Assembly (NCBI RefSeq): GCF_014323405.1
Contig: NZ_JACRWE010000007.1
Span: 61,622 to 125,621 of the forward strand
Length of the DNA stretch: 64,000 nucleotides
Source: Romboutsia faecis
GTDB lineage: Bacteria > Bacillota > Clostridia > Peptostreptococcales > Peptostreptococcaceae
Direction of reading: 5' to 3'
Part shown: positions 18,065 to 27,125 of the stretch, in pieces
Layout of the letters: each line of letters starts with the position of its first letter
How positions within the stretch are numbered: the first letter of the stretch is position 1
Made by a program: the position numbers and the translations under genes
Notes under the pieces: model-generated
What the model saw: only the letters and a program-made list of their open reading frames with translations
Database searches by the model: none
What the model was told of the DNA's origin: nothing

Positions 18065-19744
18065 TTAGAATAAACCAGAAATAACTCCATCTTCATTTAT
18101 ATCAATCTTTTCAGCAGCAGGAACTTTTGGTAGTCCAGGCATCTTCATTATATTTCCCGTAAGAGCGACAATGAATCCTGCACCAGCAGATACATTTAAT
18201 TGTCTAACAGTTATTTTGAATCCACTAGGCCTTCCTAATTTAGTTGCATCATCAGTTAAAGAATACTGAGTTTTAGCCATGCATATTGGCATATTTCCAA
18301 AACCTAAGGATTCTAGCTTATCTAATTCTTTTTTAGCTTGGGATGTGAAGATTACACCATCAGCACCATAAATCTTTGTAGCAATAGCATTTATCTTATC
18401 TTCAATACCTAATTCATTTTCGTAGCAAAATTGGAAGTTGTTTTCTTCTTCGTCTATTAATCTTAATACTTCCTCAGCTAGTTCAATTCCACCTTCACCA
18501 CCATTAGCCCATACTTTTGACACAGCAACATTAACACCTAGTTCTTGACACTTTTTCTTAACTAAATCAACTTCAGCTTCTGTATCAGTAGGGAATTCAT
18601 TTATAGCAACTACAGCCGGTAGTTTGAATACTTGTGTGATATTTTCTACATGTTTTAATAAATTTGGAAGACCAGCTTCTAAAGCTTCTAGATTTTCATT
18701 ATTTAATTCTGTTTTAGAGGCTCCACCATTGTATTTTAGTGCTCTAACGGTAGCTACTATTATGACTGCAGACGGTTGAATATCAGCCATTCTACATTTT
18801 ATATCTAGGAATTTTTCTGCACCAAGGTCTGCACCAAATCCACCTTCAGTAACTACATAATCAGCAAAATTCATAGCCATTTTAGTAGCTATTACAGAAT
18901 TACATCCATGAGCTATATTTGCAAATGGTCCACCGTGTATAAATGCAGGAGTACCTTCTAATGTTTGAACTAAATTAGGCTTTAATGCATCTTTTAATAA
19001 AGCTGCCATAGCACCGTTAGCTTTTAAATTAGATGCTGTGACTGGTTGCCCTTCATAGTTATAAGCTACGATTATTTTTCCTAATCTTTCTTTTAAATCA
19101 GCAATATCATTTGCAAGACAGAATGCAGCCATTACTTCTGAAGCGACAGTTATATCGAATCCATCTTCTCTAGTAACTCCGTCTACCCTTGAACCTAGTC
19201 CATCGACTATATTTCTAAGTTGTCTATCATTCATATCTACGCATCTTCTCCAAGTTATGCTTCTTAGATCTATATTTAGCTCATTTCCTTGATGTATATG
19301 ATTATCTAACATAGCAGCCAATAAGTTATTTGCAGCTCCTATAGCATGTAAATCTCCTGTAAAGTGTAAGTTTATATCTTCCATAGGTATTACTTGAGAA
19401 TAACCTCCACCAGCAGCACCACCTTTTATTCCGAACACAGGCCCTAAAGATGGTTCTCTTAAAGCAACTAATGTGTTTTTGCCTAGTTTAGATAAAGCAT
19501 CAGCAACACCGATAGTTGTTGTAGTCTTTCCTTCTCCAGCTGGTGTTGGGTTTATTGCAGTTGTTAATATAACTTTTGCTTTTTTATTAGTATTATTTCT
19601 TTTTAATAAATTATAATCAACTTTAGCTTTATATTTCCCATATAAATCTATATCATCTTCTTTTATATTTAGTTTTTTTGCTATATCTCTAATATCTTTG
19701 GGCTTAGCTTCTTGAGCTATCTCAATGTCTGATTTAAATGCCAT
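18065..19744 (-). CDS. fhs: Formate-tetrahydrofolate ligase
   Basis: A 559-residue enzyme making 10-formyl-THF from formate, THF and ATP, supplying one-carbon units for purine ring closure (PurN, PurH) and for the acetyl-CoA pathway in acetogenic clostridia. The phosphate-binding loop [16 protein letters not shown] and the motifs [20 protein letters not shown] and [21 protein letters not shown] [19 protein letters not shown] are visible. I start at the ATG at 19744, with GGAGGA upstream, giving the family length; a longer frame adds 11 unsupported residues. It is divergent from purE, which matches a role in purine supply. Confidence 0.97.
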   Translation of the reverse strand: MAFKSDIEIAQEAKPKDIRDIAKKLNIKEDDIDLYGKYKAKVDYNLLKRNNTNKKAKVILTTAINPTPAGEGKTTTTIGVADALSKLGKNTLVALREPSLGPVFGIKGGAAGGGYSQVIPMEDINLHFTGDLHAIGAANNLLAAMLDNHIHQGNELNIDLRSITWRRCVDMNDRQLRNIVDGLGSRVDGVTREDGFDITVASEVMAAFCLANDIADLKERLGKIIVAYNYEGQPVTASNLKANGAMAALLKDALKPNLVQTLEGTPAFIHGGPFANIAHGCNSVIATKMAMNFADYVVTEGGFGADLGAEKFLDIKCRMADIQPSAVIIVATVRALKYNGGASKTELNNENLEALEAGLPNLLKHVENITQVFKLPAVVAINEFPTDTEAEVDLVKKKCQELGVNVAVSKVWANGGEGGIELAEEVLRLIDEEENNFQFCYENELGIEDKINAIATKIYGADGVIFTSQAKKELDKLESLGFGNMPICMAKTQYSLTDDATKLGRPSGFKITVRQLNVSAGAGFIVALTGNIMKMPGLPKVPAAEKIDINEDGVISGLF

Positions 19745-20138
19745 AAATAATCTCCTCCATAAGTTATAAGTATTCAATAATTTATCTATAAATAAATAAT
19801 AAATATAAAATAAAAGTTATTATTGAATTTTAATTTAGTATTGATAATTATACCATTAATTTACTTTCTAAAACTATTTATCTAAATTATATCATAAAAT
19901 TCGTATTGGTACATATAATTTAAATTTTATGTCTAAAAGTAATTGATAATATGAAATAATATTAAATATTGAAATATCAACGAAATTACTTCATTAATTA
20001 GATTTAAAAGGTTGGTAAAATAAAAATATTAGTTGCAATAATGTGTATATTATAATAATATTTAGTTATAAAGTTCGTATTATAGCACGGATGATATGCG
20101 GTTAAATAAATTTAGATATAAAGAAAAGAGGGAAATTG
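19745..20138. promoter_or_regulatory. Divergent fhs / pur operon control region
   Basis: This 394-base AT-rich gap holds a purE promoter, -35 TTGCAA (20033-20038), 17-base spacer, -10 TAATAT (20056-20061). At the expected start point lies AAAGTTCGTATTA (20070-20082), the reverse complement of a PurBox-like TAATACGAACTTT. A second related motif AATTCGTATT is at 19899-19908. No riboswitch was found. The fhs promoter could not be assigned. Confidence 0.55.
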
Positions 20139-20615
20139 ATGAAAGTAGCAGTAGTTATGGGATCAAAATCAGATTATCCTAAAGTTCAAGAAGGTATAGA
20201 GTTATTAGAAAAATATGGTGTAGAGGTAATAGCAAGAGCCTTATCAGCACATAGAACTCCTGTGCAATTAGCTCAGTTTTTAAATGAAATAGAAGGTGAA
20301 GTCGATGTAATAATAGGAGCAGCAGGAAAAGCTGCACATCTACCAGGAGTAATAGCTTCGCAGACATTAATTCCTGTTATTGGATTACCAATAAAGTCAT
20401 CGACTATGGATGGATTAGATTCACTTTTATCAATAGTTCAAATGCCAAAAGGAGTTCCAGTTGCTACAGTAGCAATTGATGGGGGGGTAAATGCCGCTTT
20501 ATTGGCACTTCAAATAATGAGTTTAAAATATCCGAAGATTAAAGACGATTTAGTTTTATATAGAGAAGAAATGGAACAAAAAGTATTAGAAGACGATAAA
20601 AACTTAAGGGGGTAA
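20139..20615 (+). CDS. purE: N5-carboxyaminoimidazole ribonucleotide mutase
   Basis: A 158-residue class I PurE that rearranges N5-CAIR to CAIR in de novo purine synthesis. VVMGSKSDYP, SAHRTPVQLA and GAAGKAAHLPGVIASQT are the CO2/nucleotide-binding motifs. The start is taken at ATG 20139 with AAGAGGGA before it; an in-frame TTG one codon upstream is less likely. It is the first gene of an eight-gene operon and no purK (N5-CAIR synthase) follows, so the carboxylation step is either done elsewhere or by a CO2-using route. It is 4 bases from purC. Confidence 0.96.
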   Translation: MKVAVVMGSKSDYPKVQEGIELLEKYGVEVIARALSAHRTPVQLAQFLNEIEGEVDVIIGAAGKAAHLPGVIASQTLIPVIGLPIKSSTMDGLDSLLSIVQMPKGVPVATVAIDGGVNAALLALQIMSLKYPKIKDDLVLYREEMEQKVLEDDKNLRG

Positions 20616-20619
20616 TACA

Positions 20620-21318
20620 ATGTTATTATATGAGGGAAAAGCAAAACAAGTTTATTCAACAGAAAATGAAAATGAGTTTATAGTTTATTTTAAAGACGAT
20701 GCAACAGCATTCAATGGAGAAAAAAAAGCAACAATATCATCAAAAGGAATATTAAATAACAAAATATCAACAATCATGTTTGAAATGTTACACGATAATC
20801 AAATCAATACACACTTCGTAAAAAGTTTATCAGATAGAGAAATGTTAGTAAAAAAAGTTGAAATATTGCCACTTGAAGTAATAATTAGAAACATAACAGC
20901 GGGTTCATTCTGTAAAAGATATGGAATAGAAGAAGGTTTAGTTTTAGATGAACCAATATTTGAACTAAGCTATAAAAATGATGAATATGGAGATCCGATG
21001 TTAAATGAAGATCATGCAGTTGCAATGAAACTAGCAACTAGAGGAGAAATAGCATTCTTAAAAGATCAAACCTTAAAAATTAATGAATTAATGAAAGAGT
21101 TTTTCTTAAAAATGAACTTGAAATTAGTAGATTTCAAATTAGAATTCGGTAAAGATGTAGATGGAAATATTATATTAGCTGATGAAATATCACCTGATAC
21201 TTGTAGACTATGGGATGTACACACAAATGAAAAGTTAGATAAAGATAGATTTAGAAGAGATCTAGGTGACCTTGTTCAAGGTTATGAAGAAGTTCTTGCT
21301 AGAATGAATTGTAAATAG
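20620..21318 (+). CDS. purC: SAICAR synthetase
   Basis: A 232-residue enzyme joining aspartate to CAIR with ATP. It starts LLYEGKAKQVYSTEN, the conserved nucleotide-binding opening, and includes PLEVIIRNITAGSFCKRYGIEEG and ADEISPDTCRLWD, the substrate-binding signature. Length is normal. Start is ATG after AGGGGGTAATA. Second gene of the pur operon; the purB product that would follow in the pathway is not in this window. Confidence 0.97.
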   Translation: MLLYEGKAKQVYSTENENEFIVYFKDDATAFNGEKKATISSKGILNNKISTIMFEMLHDNQINTHFVKSLSDREMLVKKVEILPLEVIIRNITAGSFCKRYGIEEGLVLDEPIFELSYKNDEYGDPMLNEDHAVAMKLATRGEIAFLKDQTLKINELMKEFFLKMNLKLVDFKLEFGKDVDGNIILADEISPDTCRLWDVHTNEKLDKDRFRRDLGDLVQGYEEVLARMNCK

Positions 21319-21330
21319 GGGGAAATTCTT

Positions 21331-22701
21331 ATGTGTGGTGTTGTAGGTATTTATTCGAAAGATAAAGATATAGCTAAAGAATTATACTATTCTTTATATT
21401 CTATACAACATAGAGGTCAAGAAAGCTGCGGGATAGCAGTTGTTGATGGAGATAATATAAAATACAAAAAAGATATGGGATTAGTTGGAGATGTATTTAA
21501 GGAAGATGAACTGTCTAAATTAAGTGGAAATATGGGCATTGGTCATGTTAGGTACTCTACAGCAGGTGGAAGTACTTTGGCAAACTGTCAACCTTTAGTT
21601 GGAAGTTGTAGGAAGAGGAAACTTGCAATTGCTCATAATGGTAATCTTGTAAATGCAAATTATCTAAAAGATATGTTAGAAGAAGATGGATACATGTTTC
21701 AAGCTAATTCGGATACAGAAGTAATACTTTATATACTTGCTAGATATTACAAGGGAGATATAGTGGAAAGTTTAAAGATAACTATGGACTATATAAAGGG
21801 AGCGTATTCTCTGGTAGTTATGGGAGAAGATTCTTTAGTAGGAGTAAGAGACCCACATGGATTTAGACCTCTTATTTTAGGAAAAAAAGGCGATGAATAT
21901 ATATTTGCATCAGAAAGTTGTGCAATAGATATACTTGGTGGAGAAATAATAAGGGACGTAGAACCAGGAGAGATAATTGTAGTTAAGGATGGGAAAGTTA
22001 AGTCTTATCACTATTCTGAGAACTACAAACCGTTAATGAGAAGTTGTATATTTGAGCATATTTATTTTGCTAGAAATGATGCAACTATAGATAATGTAAA
22101 TGTATATAATTTTAGAGTAAAATGTGGAGAAATATTAGCACAAGATGAAGATATAAATGCAGATATAGTAGTACCAGTTCCAGATTCTGGTTGGGCAGGA
22201 GCTATAGGATATTCTAATGCAAGTGGATTAAAGGTAAGTGAAGGTCTTGTAAAAAATAGATATGTTGGAAGAACGTTTATAAAGCCAACCCAAGAAGAAA
22301 GGGAGATAGGGGTTAAGATAAAACTAAATCCATTGTCTACAATAGTGAAAGGAAAATCAGTAGTATTAGTAGATGATTCAGTGGTTAGGGGAACTACTTC
22401 TAAAAAAATAGTTCAGTCTCTAAAAGAAGCAGGAGCAAGTGAAATACATCTTAGAATTACGTCTCCTCCAGTGGAATATTCATGCTACTACGGAATAGAT
22501 ACACCAAATCGTTCTAATTTAATAGCTTCAAGTAATAGCGTGGAAGAGATGAAGGAATATATTGGATGTGACTCATTAAAGTTTTTAAGCATAGAAGGGA
22601 TGATAGATGCTACAGAAAATAAAGCTACTTTCTGTAAAGCTTGTTTTGATGGAGACTACCCGGTAAAGAAAATTGACAAGGAGGAACAGTTATCATGTTA
22701 A
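21331..22701 (+). CDS. purF: Amidophosphoribosyltransferase
   Basis: A 456-residue enzyme catalysing the committed step of purine synthesis, transfer of glutamine nitrogen to PRPP. The Ntn-type amidotransferase begins with the nucleophile Cys2 (MCGVVGIYS; the initiator Met must be removed, no longer propeptide). The PRPP site is VVLVDDSVVRGTTS. FCKACFDGDYP near the C-terminus and earlier cysteines match the Bacillus-type 4Fe-4S cluster ligands, so an iron-sulfur cluster is expected. Start is ATG after GGGGAAA. The last 7 bases overlap purM, indicating translational coupling. Confidence 0.97.
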   Translation: MCGVVGIYSKDKDIAKELYYSLYSIQHRGQESCGIAVVDGDNIKYKKDMGLVGDVFKEDELSKLSGNMGIGHVRYSTAGGSTLANCQPLVGSCRKRKLAIAHNGNLVNANYLKDMLEEDGYMFQANSDTEVILYILARYYKGDIVESLKITMDYIKGAYSLVVMGEDSLVGVRDPHGFRPLILGKKGDEYIFASESCAIDILGGEIIRDVEPGEIIVVKDGKVKSYHYSENYKPLMRSCIFEHIYFARNDATIDNVNVYNFRVKCGEILAQDEDINADIVVPVPDSGWAGAIGYSNASGLKVSEGLVKNRYVGRTFIKPTQEEREIGVKIKLNPLSTIVKGKSVVLVDDSVVRGTTSKKIVQSLKEAGASEIHLRITSPPVEYSCYYGIDTPNRSNLIASSNSVEEMKEYIGCDSLKFLSIEGMIDATENKATFCKACFDGDYPVKKIDKEEQLSC

Positions 22702-23723
22702 CTTACAAGCAATCAGGTGTTGATATAGATGAAGGAAATAGAGCAGTTGATCTTATAAAAGGAAAGATAAAAACAACTTATGATAATAATGTAATTGGAG
22801 ATTTAGGAAATTTTAGTGGCTTATATAGTTTAAAAGATTTTACGAATATGACAGAACCTGTATTACTTTCATCTACAGATGGAGTTGGAACTAAATTAAA
22901 GCTAGCTCAAATGATGGATAAACATGATACAGTTGGTATAGATTTAGTGGCAATGTGTGTAAATGATTTAATATGCCAAGGTGCAAAACCCTTATTTTTC
23001 TTAGATTATATAGCTACTGGAAAATTAGTTGCAGAACAAGTGGAACAAATTGTTAGTGGAATAGTAGAAGGATGTAAAATGGCAGGATGTGCACTTGTTG
23101 GTGGAGAAACTGCTGAAATGCCTGGTATGTATTCAGAAGGTGAATATGATTTAGCTGGATTCTCTGTTGGTATAGCAGATAGAGAAAATATAGTTTATGG
23201 TAATAACGTAAAATCAGGGGATACATTAATTGGTATAGCATCAAGCGGTGTACATAGTAATGGATTCTCTTTTGTAAGAAAAATATTCTTAGACAAATAT
23301 GGATACACATTAGATCAACATATAGAAGAATTAGGAATGACTTTAGGAGAAGCTCTTTTAACTCCTACAAAAATATATGTTAAATTAGTTTTAGATTTAA
23401 TGGCAAAGCATGAGTTAAAAGCTATTGCTCACATTACTGGTGGTGGTGTAATAGAAAATATAACTAGAGTTATACCAAAAGGTTTAGGAATAAATATAGA
23501 GAAAAATTCTTGGGAAAAACCAGCTATATTTAAGATGATAGAGAGCTTTAATACAGTAGATGATAGAGAACTTCACAAGAGTTTTAATATGGGTATTGGC
23601 TTAGTTTTAATAGTGGATAAGGAAAATGCTAATAAAATAGTTGATTATATAAATACTACAGATGAAAAAGCTTATATCGTAGGTGAAGTAGTAGATACTC
23701 ATGAAGGAGTAGAATTATGCTAA
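22695..23723 (+). CDS. purM: AIR synthase (phosphoribosylformylglycinamidine cyclo-ligase)
   Basis: A 342-residue ATP-dependent cyclase making aminoimidazole ribonucleotide. It has the usual GVDIDEGNRAVDLIK opening, LLSSTDGVGTKLKLAQ, GIDLVAMCVNDLICQGAKPLFFLDY and GGETAEMPGMY. The Shine-Dalgarno sequence AAGGAGGAAC is inside purF and the genes overlap by 7 bases. It also overlaps purN by 7 bases, so PurF, PurM and PurN are probably made by coupled translation. Confidence 0.98.
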   Translation: MLTYKQSGVDIDEGNRAVDLIKGKIKTTYDNNVIGDLGNFSGLYSLKDFTNMTEPVLLSSTDGVGTKLKLAQMMDKHDTVGIDLVAMCVNDLICQGAKPLFFLDYIATGKLVAEQVEQIVSGIVEGCKMAGCALVGGETAEMPGMYSEGEYDLAGFSVGIADRENIVYGNNVKSGDTLIGIASSGVHSNGFSFVRKIFLDKYGYTLDQHIEELGMTLGEALLTPTKIYVKLVLDLMAKHELKAIAHITGGGVIENITRVIPKGLGINIEKNSWEKPAIFKMIESFNTVDDRELHKSFNMGIGLVLIVDKENANKIVDYINTTDEKAYIVGEVVDTHEGVELC

Positions 23724-24310
23724 ATATAGGTGTTTTAGTTTCTGGTGGAGGAACTAATTTACAAGCTATAATAGATGAAACTTTGGCAGGAAATATAAAT
23801 GGTAAAGTTAAGGTTGTAATATCAAATAAAGAGAATGCTTATGGATTAGAAAGAGCAAGACAAAACAATATAGATGCAATTTTTGAAACTGATGAAGATG
23901 GGATAATAGATGTTTTAAAGGAACATAATATTGATTTAGTTGTTTTAGCGGGATATTTAAAAATAATAAGCCCTAAGTTTGTTAATGAGTTTAGAAATAA
24001 AATGATAAATATTCACCCATCATTAATACCTTCATTTTGTGGTAAAGGATATTATGGACAAAAGGTTCATCAAGGTGTTATTGATTATGGAGCTAAGGTA
24101 ACTGGTGCTACAGTTCACTTTGTAGACGAAGGTGCAGATACAGGACCAATTATTATGCAAGAAACTGTGGTAGTAAAAGATAACGATGATGCAAGCTCTT
24201 TAGCAAAAAGAGTCTTAGAAATAGAACATAAGATTTTAAAGAAGAGTATTAGTCTTTTCTGTGAAAATAAATTAAGTATTCATGGTAGGAGAGTGTTTAT
24301 AAATGAGTAA
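23717..24310 (+). CDS. purN: GAR transformylase (folate-dependent)
   Basis: A 197-residue transferase adding a formyl group from 10-formyl-THF to GAR. LVSGGGTNLQAIID binds phosphate; the catalytic segment is MINIHPSLIPSFCGKGYYG with the active-site Asn-His, and GATVHFVDEGADTGPII supplies the Asp. The start ATG lies within the end of purM after GAAGGAG and the gene overlaps purH by 8 bases. The formyl donor is made by Fhs, encoded just upstream on the other strand. Confidence 0.97.
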   Translation: MLNIGVLVSGGGTNLQAIIDETLAGNINGKVKVVISNKENAYGLERARQNNIDAIFETDEDGIIDVLKEHNIDLVVLAGYLKIISPKFVNEFRNKMINIHPSLIPSFCGKGYYGQKVHQGVIDYGAKVTGATVHFVDEGADTGPIIMQETVVVKDNDDASSLAKRVLEIEHKILKKSISLFCENKLSIHGRRVFINE

Positions 24311-25835
24311 AAGAGCATTGATAAGTGTAACAGACAAAAGCGGAGTAGTTGAATTTGCAAAAGAATTAAACAATCTTGGATATGAAGTTATATCTACAGG
24401 AAATACATTCAAAATGTTAAAAGAAAATGGCGTTAATGCTATTCAAATAGATGAAGTTACTAAATTTCCAGAAATGTTAGATGGAAGAGTGAAAACCCTA
24501 AATCCATATATACATGGTGGAATTCTTTATAAAAGAGATGATGAAAATCATGTAAAAACAGTAGAAGAGTTTAATATAGGTTCAATAGATTTAGTAGTTG
24601 TAAACTTATATGATTTTGAAGGGACTTTAAAGGCTGGAAAATCTCATGAAGAAATAATAGAAAATATAGATATAGGTGGACCATCTATGATACGTTCTGC
24701 TGCTAAAAACTATAAGGATGTAACAGTGATAGTAGATATAAAGGATTATGATATGGTAATAGATAAATTAAAGAACGATGATTTAACTTTAGAAGATAGA
24801 AAAAAACTATCATATAAAGCATTTTCAACTACAGCTAGGTATGATGCACTTATATCAAGCTACTTTGCAGGAGAAGTAGGAGATAATTATCCTGAAATAT
24901 TAAATTTAACATTCCAGAAAGAACAAACTTTAAGATATGGAGAAAATCCACATCAACATGGAGTATTATACTCTCAACCGAATGCGAAAAATCCAATATT
25001 AAATTATGAACAATTAAACGGAAAAGAGTTATCTTTCAACAATATAAATGATTTACATGGTTGTTTAGAAGTTATGAGAGAATTTAAAGATAATGAAGAA
25101 GTAGTTTCAGTGGCTATAAAACATACCAACCCATGTGGAGTTGGTTTAGGGAAAAATTCTCTAGAAGCATATACTAAATGTTATGAGGCTGATACAGTTT
25201 CAATATTTGGTGGAATAGTTGGTATAACTTCTACAGTAGATGCAGCTACAGCTCAAAAATTAAATGAAATATTCTTAGAAATAGTAGCTGCTTATGATTT
25301 TACTGAAGAAGCTTTAGAAATACTTAAGAAAAAGAAAAATTTAAGAGTTCTAAAGTTAGCTAAGATAGAAAAAAGTTTACAACCATATGATATGAAATTT
25401 TTAGATGGAAAACTATTAATACAAGATAAAAATAACTCCTTAGCAGATAAGTATGAAACTGTAACAAAAGTAGCTCCTACTAAAGAGCAATTAGAAGATA
25501 TGGAATTTGGTATGAAGGTTGTTAAAAATATGAAATCAAATGCTATAGCTATAGTTAAAGATGGAATGACTTTAGCTTTAGGATGTGGGCAAACTTCAAG
25601 AATATGGGCTTTAAAAAATGCTTTAGAAAATAATAGTGACAAAGATTTTAATGGTGCAGTACTTGCTTCAGATGCATTCTTCCCATTTAATGACTGTGTA
25701 ACATTAGCAAATGAATATGGAATTAAAGCGGTTGTTCAACCAGGTGGTTCAATGAAAGACCAAGATTCTATAGATGCTTGTAATAAATATGAAATGACAA
25801 TGGTGTTTACAGGAATAAGACATTTCAAACACTAG
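24303..25835 (+). CDS. purH: Bifunctional AICAR transformylase / IMP cyclohydrolase
   Basis: A 510-residue enzyme for the last two steps to IMP. The N-terminal MGS-like domain (about 1-195) has SVTDKSGVVEFAK and GRVKTLNPYIHGGIL; the C-terminal transformylase has LRYGENPHQHG, SFNNINDLHG, AIKHTNPCGVG with the catalytic Lys-His, and SDAFFPFNDCV. Length matches the family. The start ATG lies within purN after a GGAGAG-type site. Confidence 0.98.
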   Translation: MSKRALISVTDKSGVVEFAKELNNLGYEVISTGNTFKMLKENGVNAIQIDEVTKFPEMLDGRVKTLNPYIHGGILYKRDDENHVKTVEEFNIGSIDLVVVNLYDFEGTLKAGKSHEEIIENIDIGGPSMIRSAAKNYKDVTVIVDIKDYDMVIDKLKNDDLTLEDRKKLSYKAFSTTARYDALISSYFAGEVGDNYPEILNLTFQKEQTLRYGENPHQHGVLYSQPNAKNPILNYEQLNGKELSFNNINDLHGCLEVMREFKDNEEVVSVAIKHTNPCGVGLGKNSLEAYTKCYEADTVSIFGGIVGITSTVDAATAQKLNEIFLEIVAAYDFTEEALEILKKKKNLRVLKLAKIEKSLQPYDMKFLDGKLLIQDKNNSLADKYETVTKVAPTKEQLEDMEFGMKVVKNMKSNAIAIVKDGMTLALGCGQTSRIWALKNALENNSDKDFNGAVLASDAFFPFNDCVTLANEYGIKAVVQPGGSMKDQDSIDACNKYEMTMVFTGIRHFKH

Positions 25836-25846
25836 GAGGATAAATT

Positions 25847-27097
25847 ATGAGAGTGTTAGTTGTAGGTGGTGGCGGAAGAGAACACGCTATCTGTTGGAAA
25901 TTAAGTAATGAACAAAATATAGAAGCAATATTTTGTGCACCAGGGAACGCAGGAATTGAAAGTGTGGCTAAGTGTATAAGGATTGGTGACAGTGATATAG
26001 ATGAACTTCTAAGTTTTGCAAAAGATAATGCAATAGACTTAACAATAGTAGGACCAGAGGTTCCACTTGTTAAGGGTATAGTTGATGCTTTTGAGAAAGA
26101 AGGTTTAAGAATCTTTGGACCAAATAAAAATTGTGCTCAATTAGAAGGTAGTAAAGCCTTCTCTAAGGATTTTATGATAAGACACAACATACCTACTGCA
26201 AAGTATAAAGAGTATACGGATTTAGATGAGGCCATCATTGAGGTAGACAGCTTTGGTTATCCAGTAGTAATAAAAGCCGATGGTTTAGCAGCAGGAAAAG
26301 GTGTTGTAATCCCTACAAATAAAGAAGAAGCAGTGGCTAATTTAAGAGAAATGATGCAAGATAAGAAGTTTGGAGATGCTGGTAATAAAATAGTAATAGA
26401 AGAGTTTCTAAAGGGAACTGAAACATCTATATTAGCCTTTGTAGACAATAACACTATAATGCCTATGGTAAGTGCAAAAGACCATAAGAAAATATATAAC
26501 TATGAAGAAGGTCCGAATACAGGTGGTATGGGTACTTTCTCTCCAAGTGAGATATATACAGATGAGTTAGCTGAAAATATAAAAACTAATGTATTAGATG
26601 CAACATTAGAAGGATTTAGAAAAGATAACTTAAATTACAAAGGTATATTATTTGTAGGGCTTATGATAACTGAGGATGGGCCTAAAGTTCTTGAGTATAA
26701 TACAAGATTTGGAGATCCTGAAACACAATCAGTTTTATTTAGATTAGATACAGATTTAAATAAAATAATGAATGCAATTATAGATAATAAATTAAGTGAA
26801 ATAGAAATAAATTATAAGAATGAAGAAGCGGTTTGTGTAATGCTTACATCAGGAGGATATCCTGATTCTTATGAAAGAGGGAAAATAATAACTGGGATAC
26901 AAAATCTAGATAAAGATATAGTGGTTTTTCATAGTGGAACTAAGATGGTAGATGGAAACTTAGTTACAAATGGAGGAAGAGTAATTGGAATAACTGCAAA
27001 AGCAGAGACAGTAAAGGATGCAGCAGCAAAGGTATATGAAAATATTAAGAAAATAAGTTTTGAAGGTATGCATTATAGAACTGATATAGGAGTTTAA
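25847..27097 (+). CDS. purD: GAR synthetase (phosphoribosylamine-glycine ligase)
   Basis: A 416-residue ATP-grasp ligase joining phosphoribosylamine and glycine. VLVVGGGGREHAICWKL is the N-terminal nucleotide-type fold; the ATP-grasp core has VVIKADGLAAGKGVVIP, GPNTGGMGTFSP and LEYNTRFGDPETQ, the metal-binding stretch. Start is ATG after CTAGGAGGA, 11 bases after purH. Normal length, no unusual domain. Confidence 0.98.
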   Translation: MRVLVVGGGGREHAICWKLSNEQNIEAIFCAPGNAGIESVAKCIRIGDSDIDELLSFAKDNAIDLTIVGPEVPLVKGIVDAFEKEGLRIFGPNKNCAQLEGSKAFSKDFMIRHNIPTAKYKEYTDLDEAIIEVDSFGYPVVIKADGLAAGKGVVIPTNKEEAVANLREMMQDKKFGDAGNKIVIEEFLKGTETSILAFVDNNTIMPMVSAKDHKKIYNYEEGPNTGGMGTFSPSEIYTDELAENIKTNVLDATLEGFRKDNLNYKGILFVGLMITEDGPKVLEYNTRFGDPETQSVLFRLDTDLNKIMNAIIDNKLSEIEINYKNEEAVCVMLTSGGYPDSYERGKIITGIQNLDKDIVVFHSGTKMVDGNLVTNGGRVIGITAKAETVKDAAAKVYENIKKISFEGMHYRTDIGV

Positions 27098-27125
27098 ATT
27101 TTTCTAAAAAGATGGGGGAAAAGGC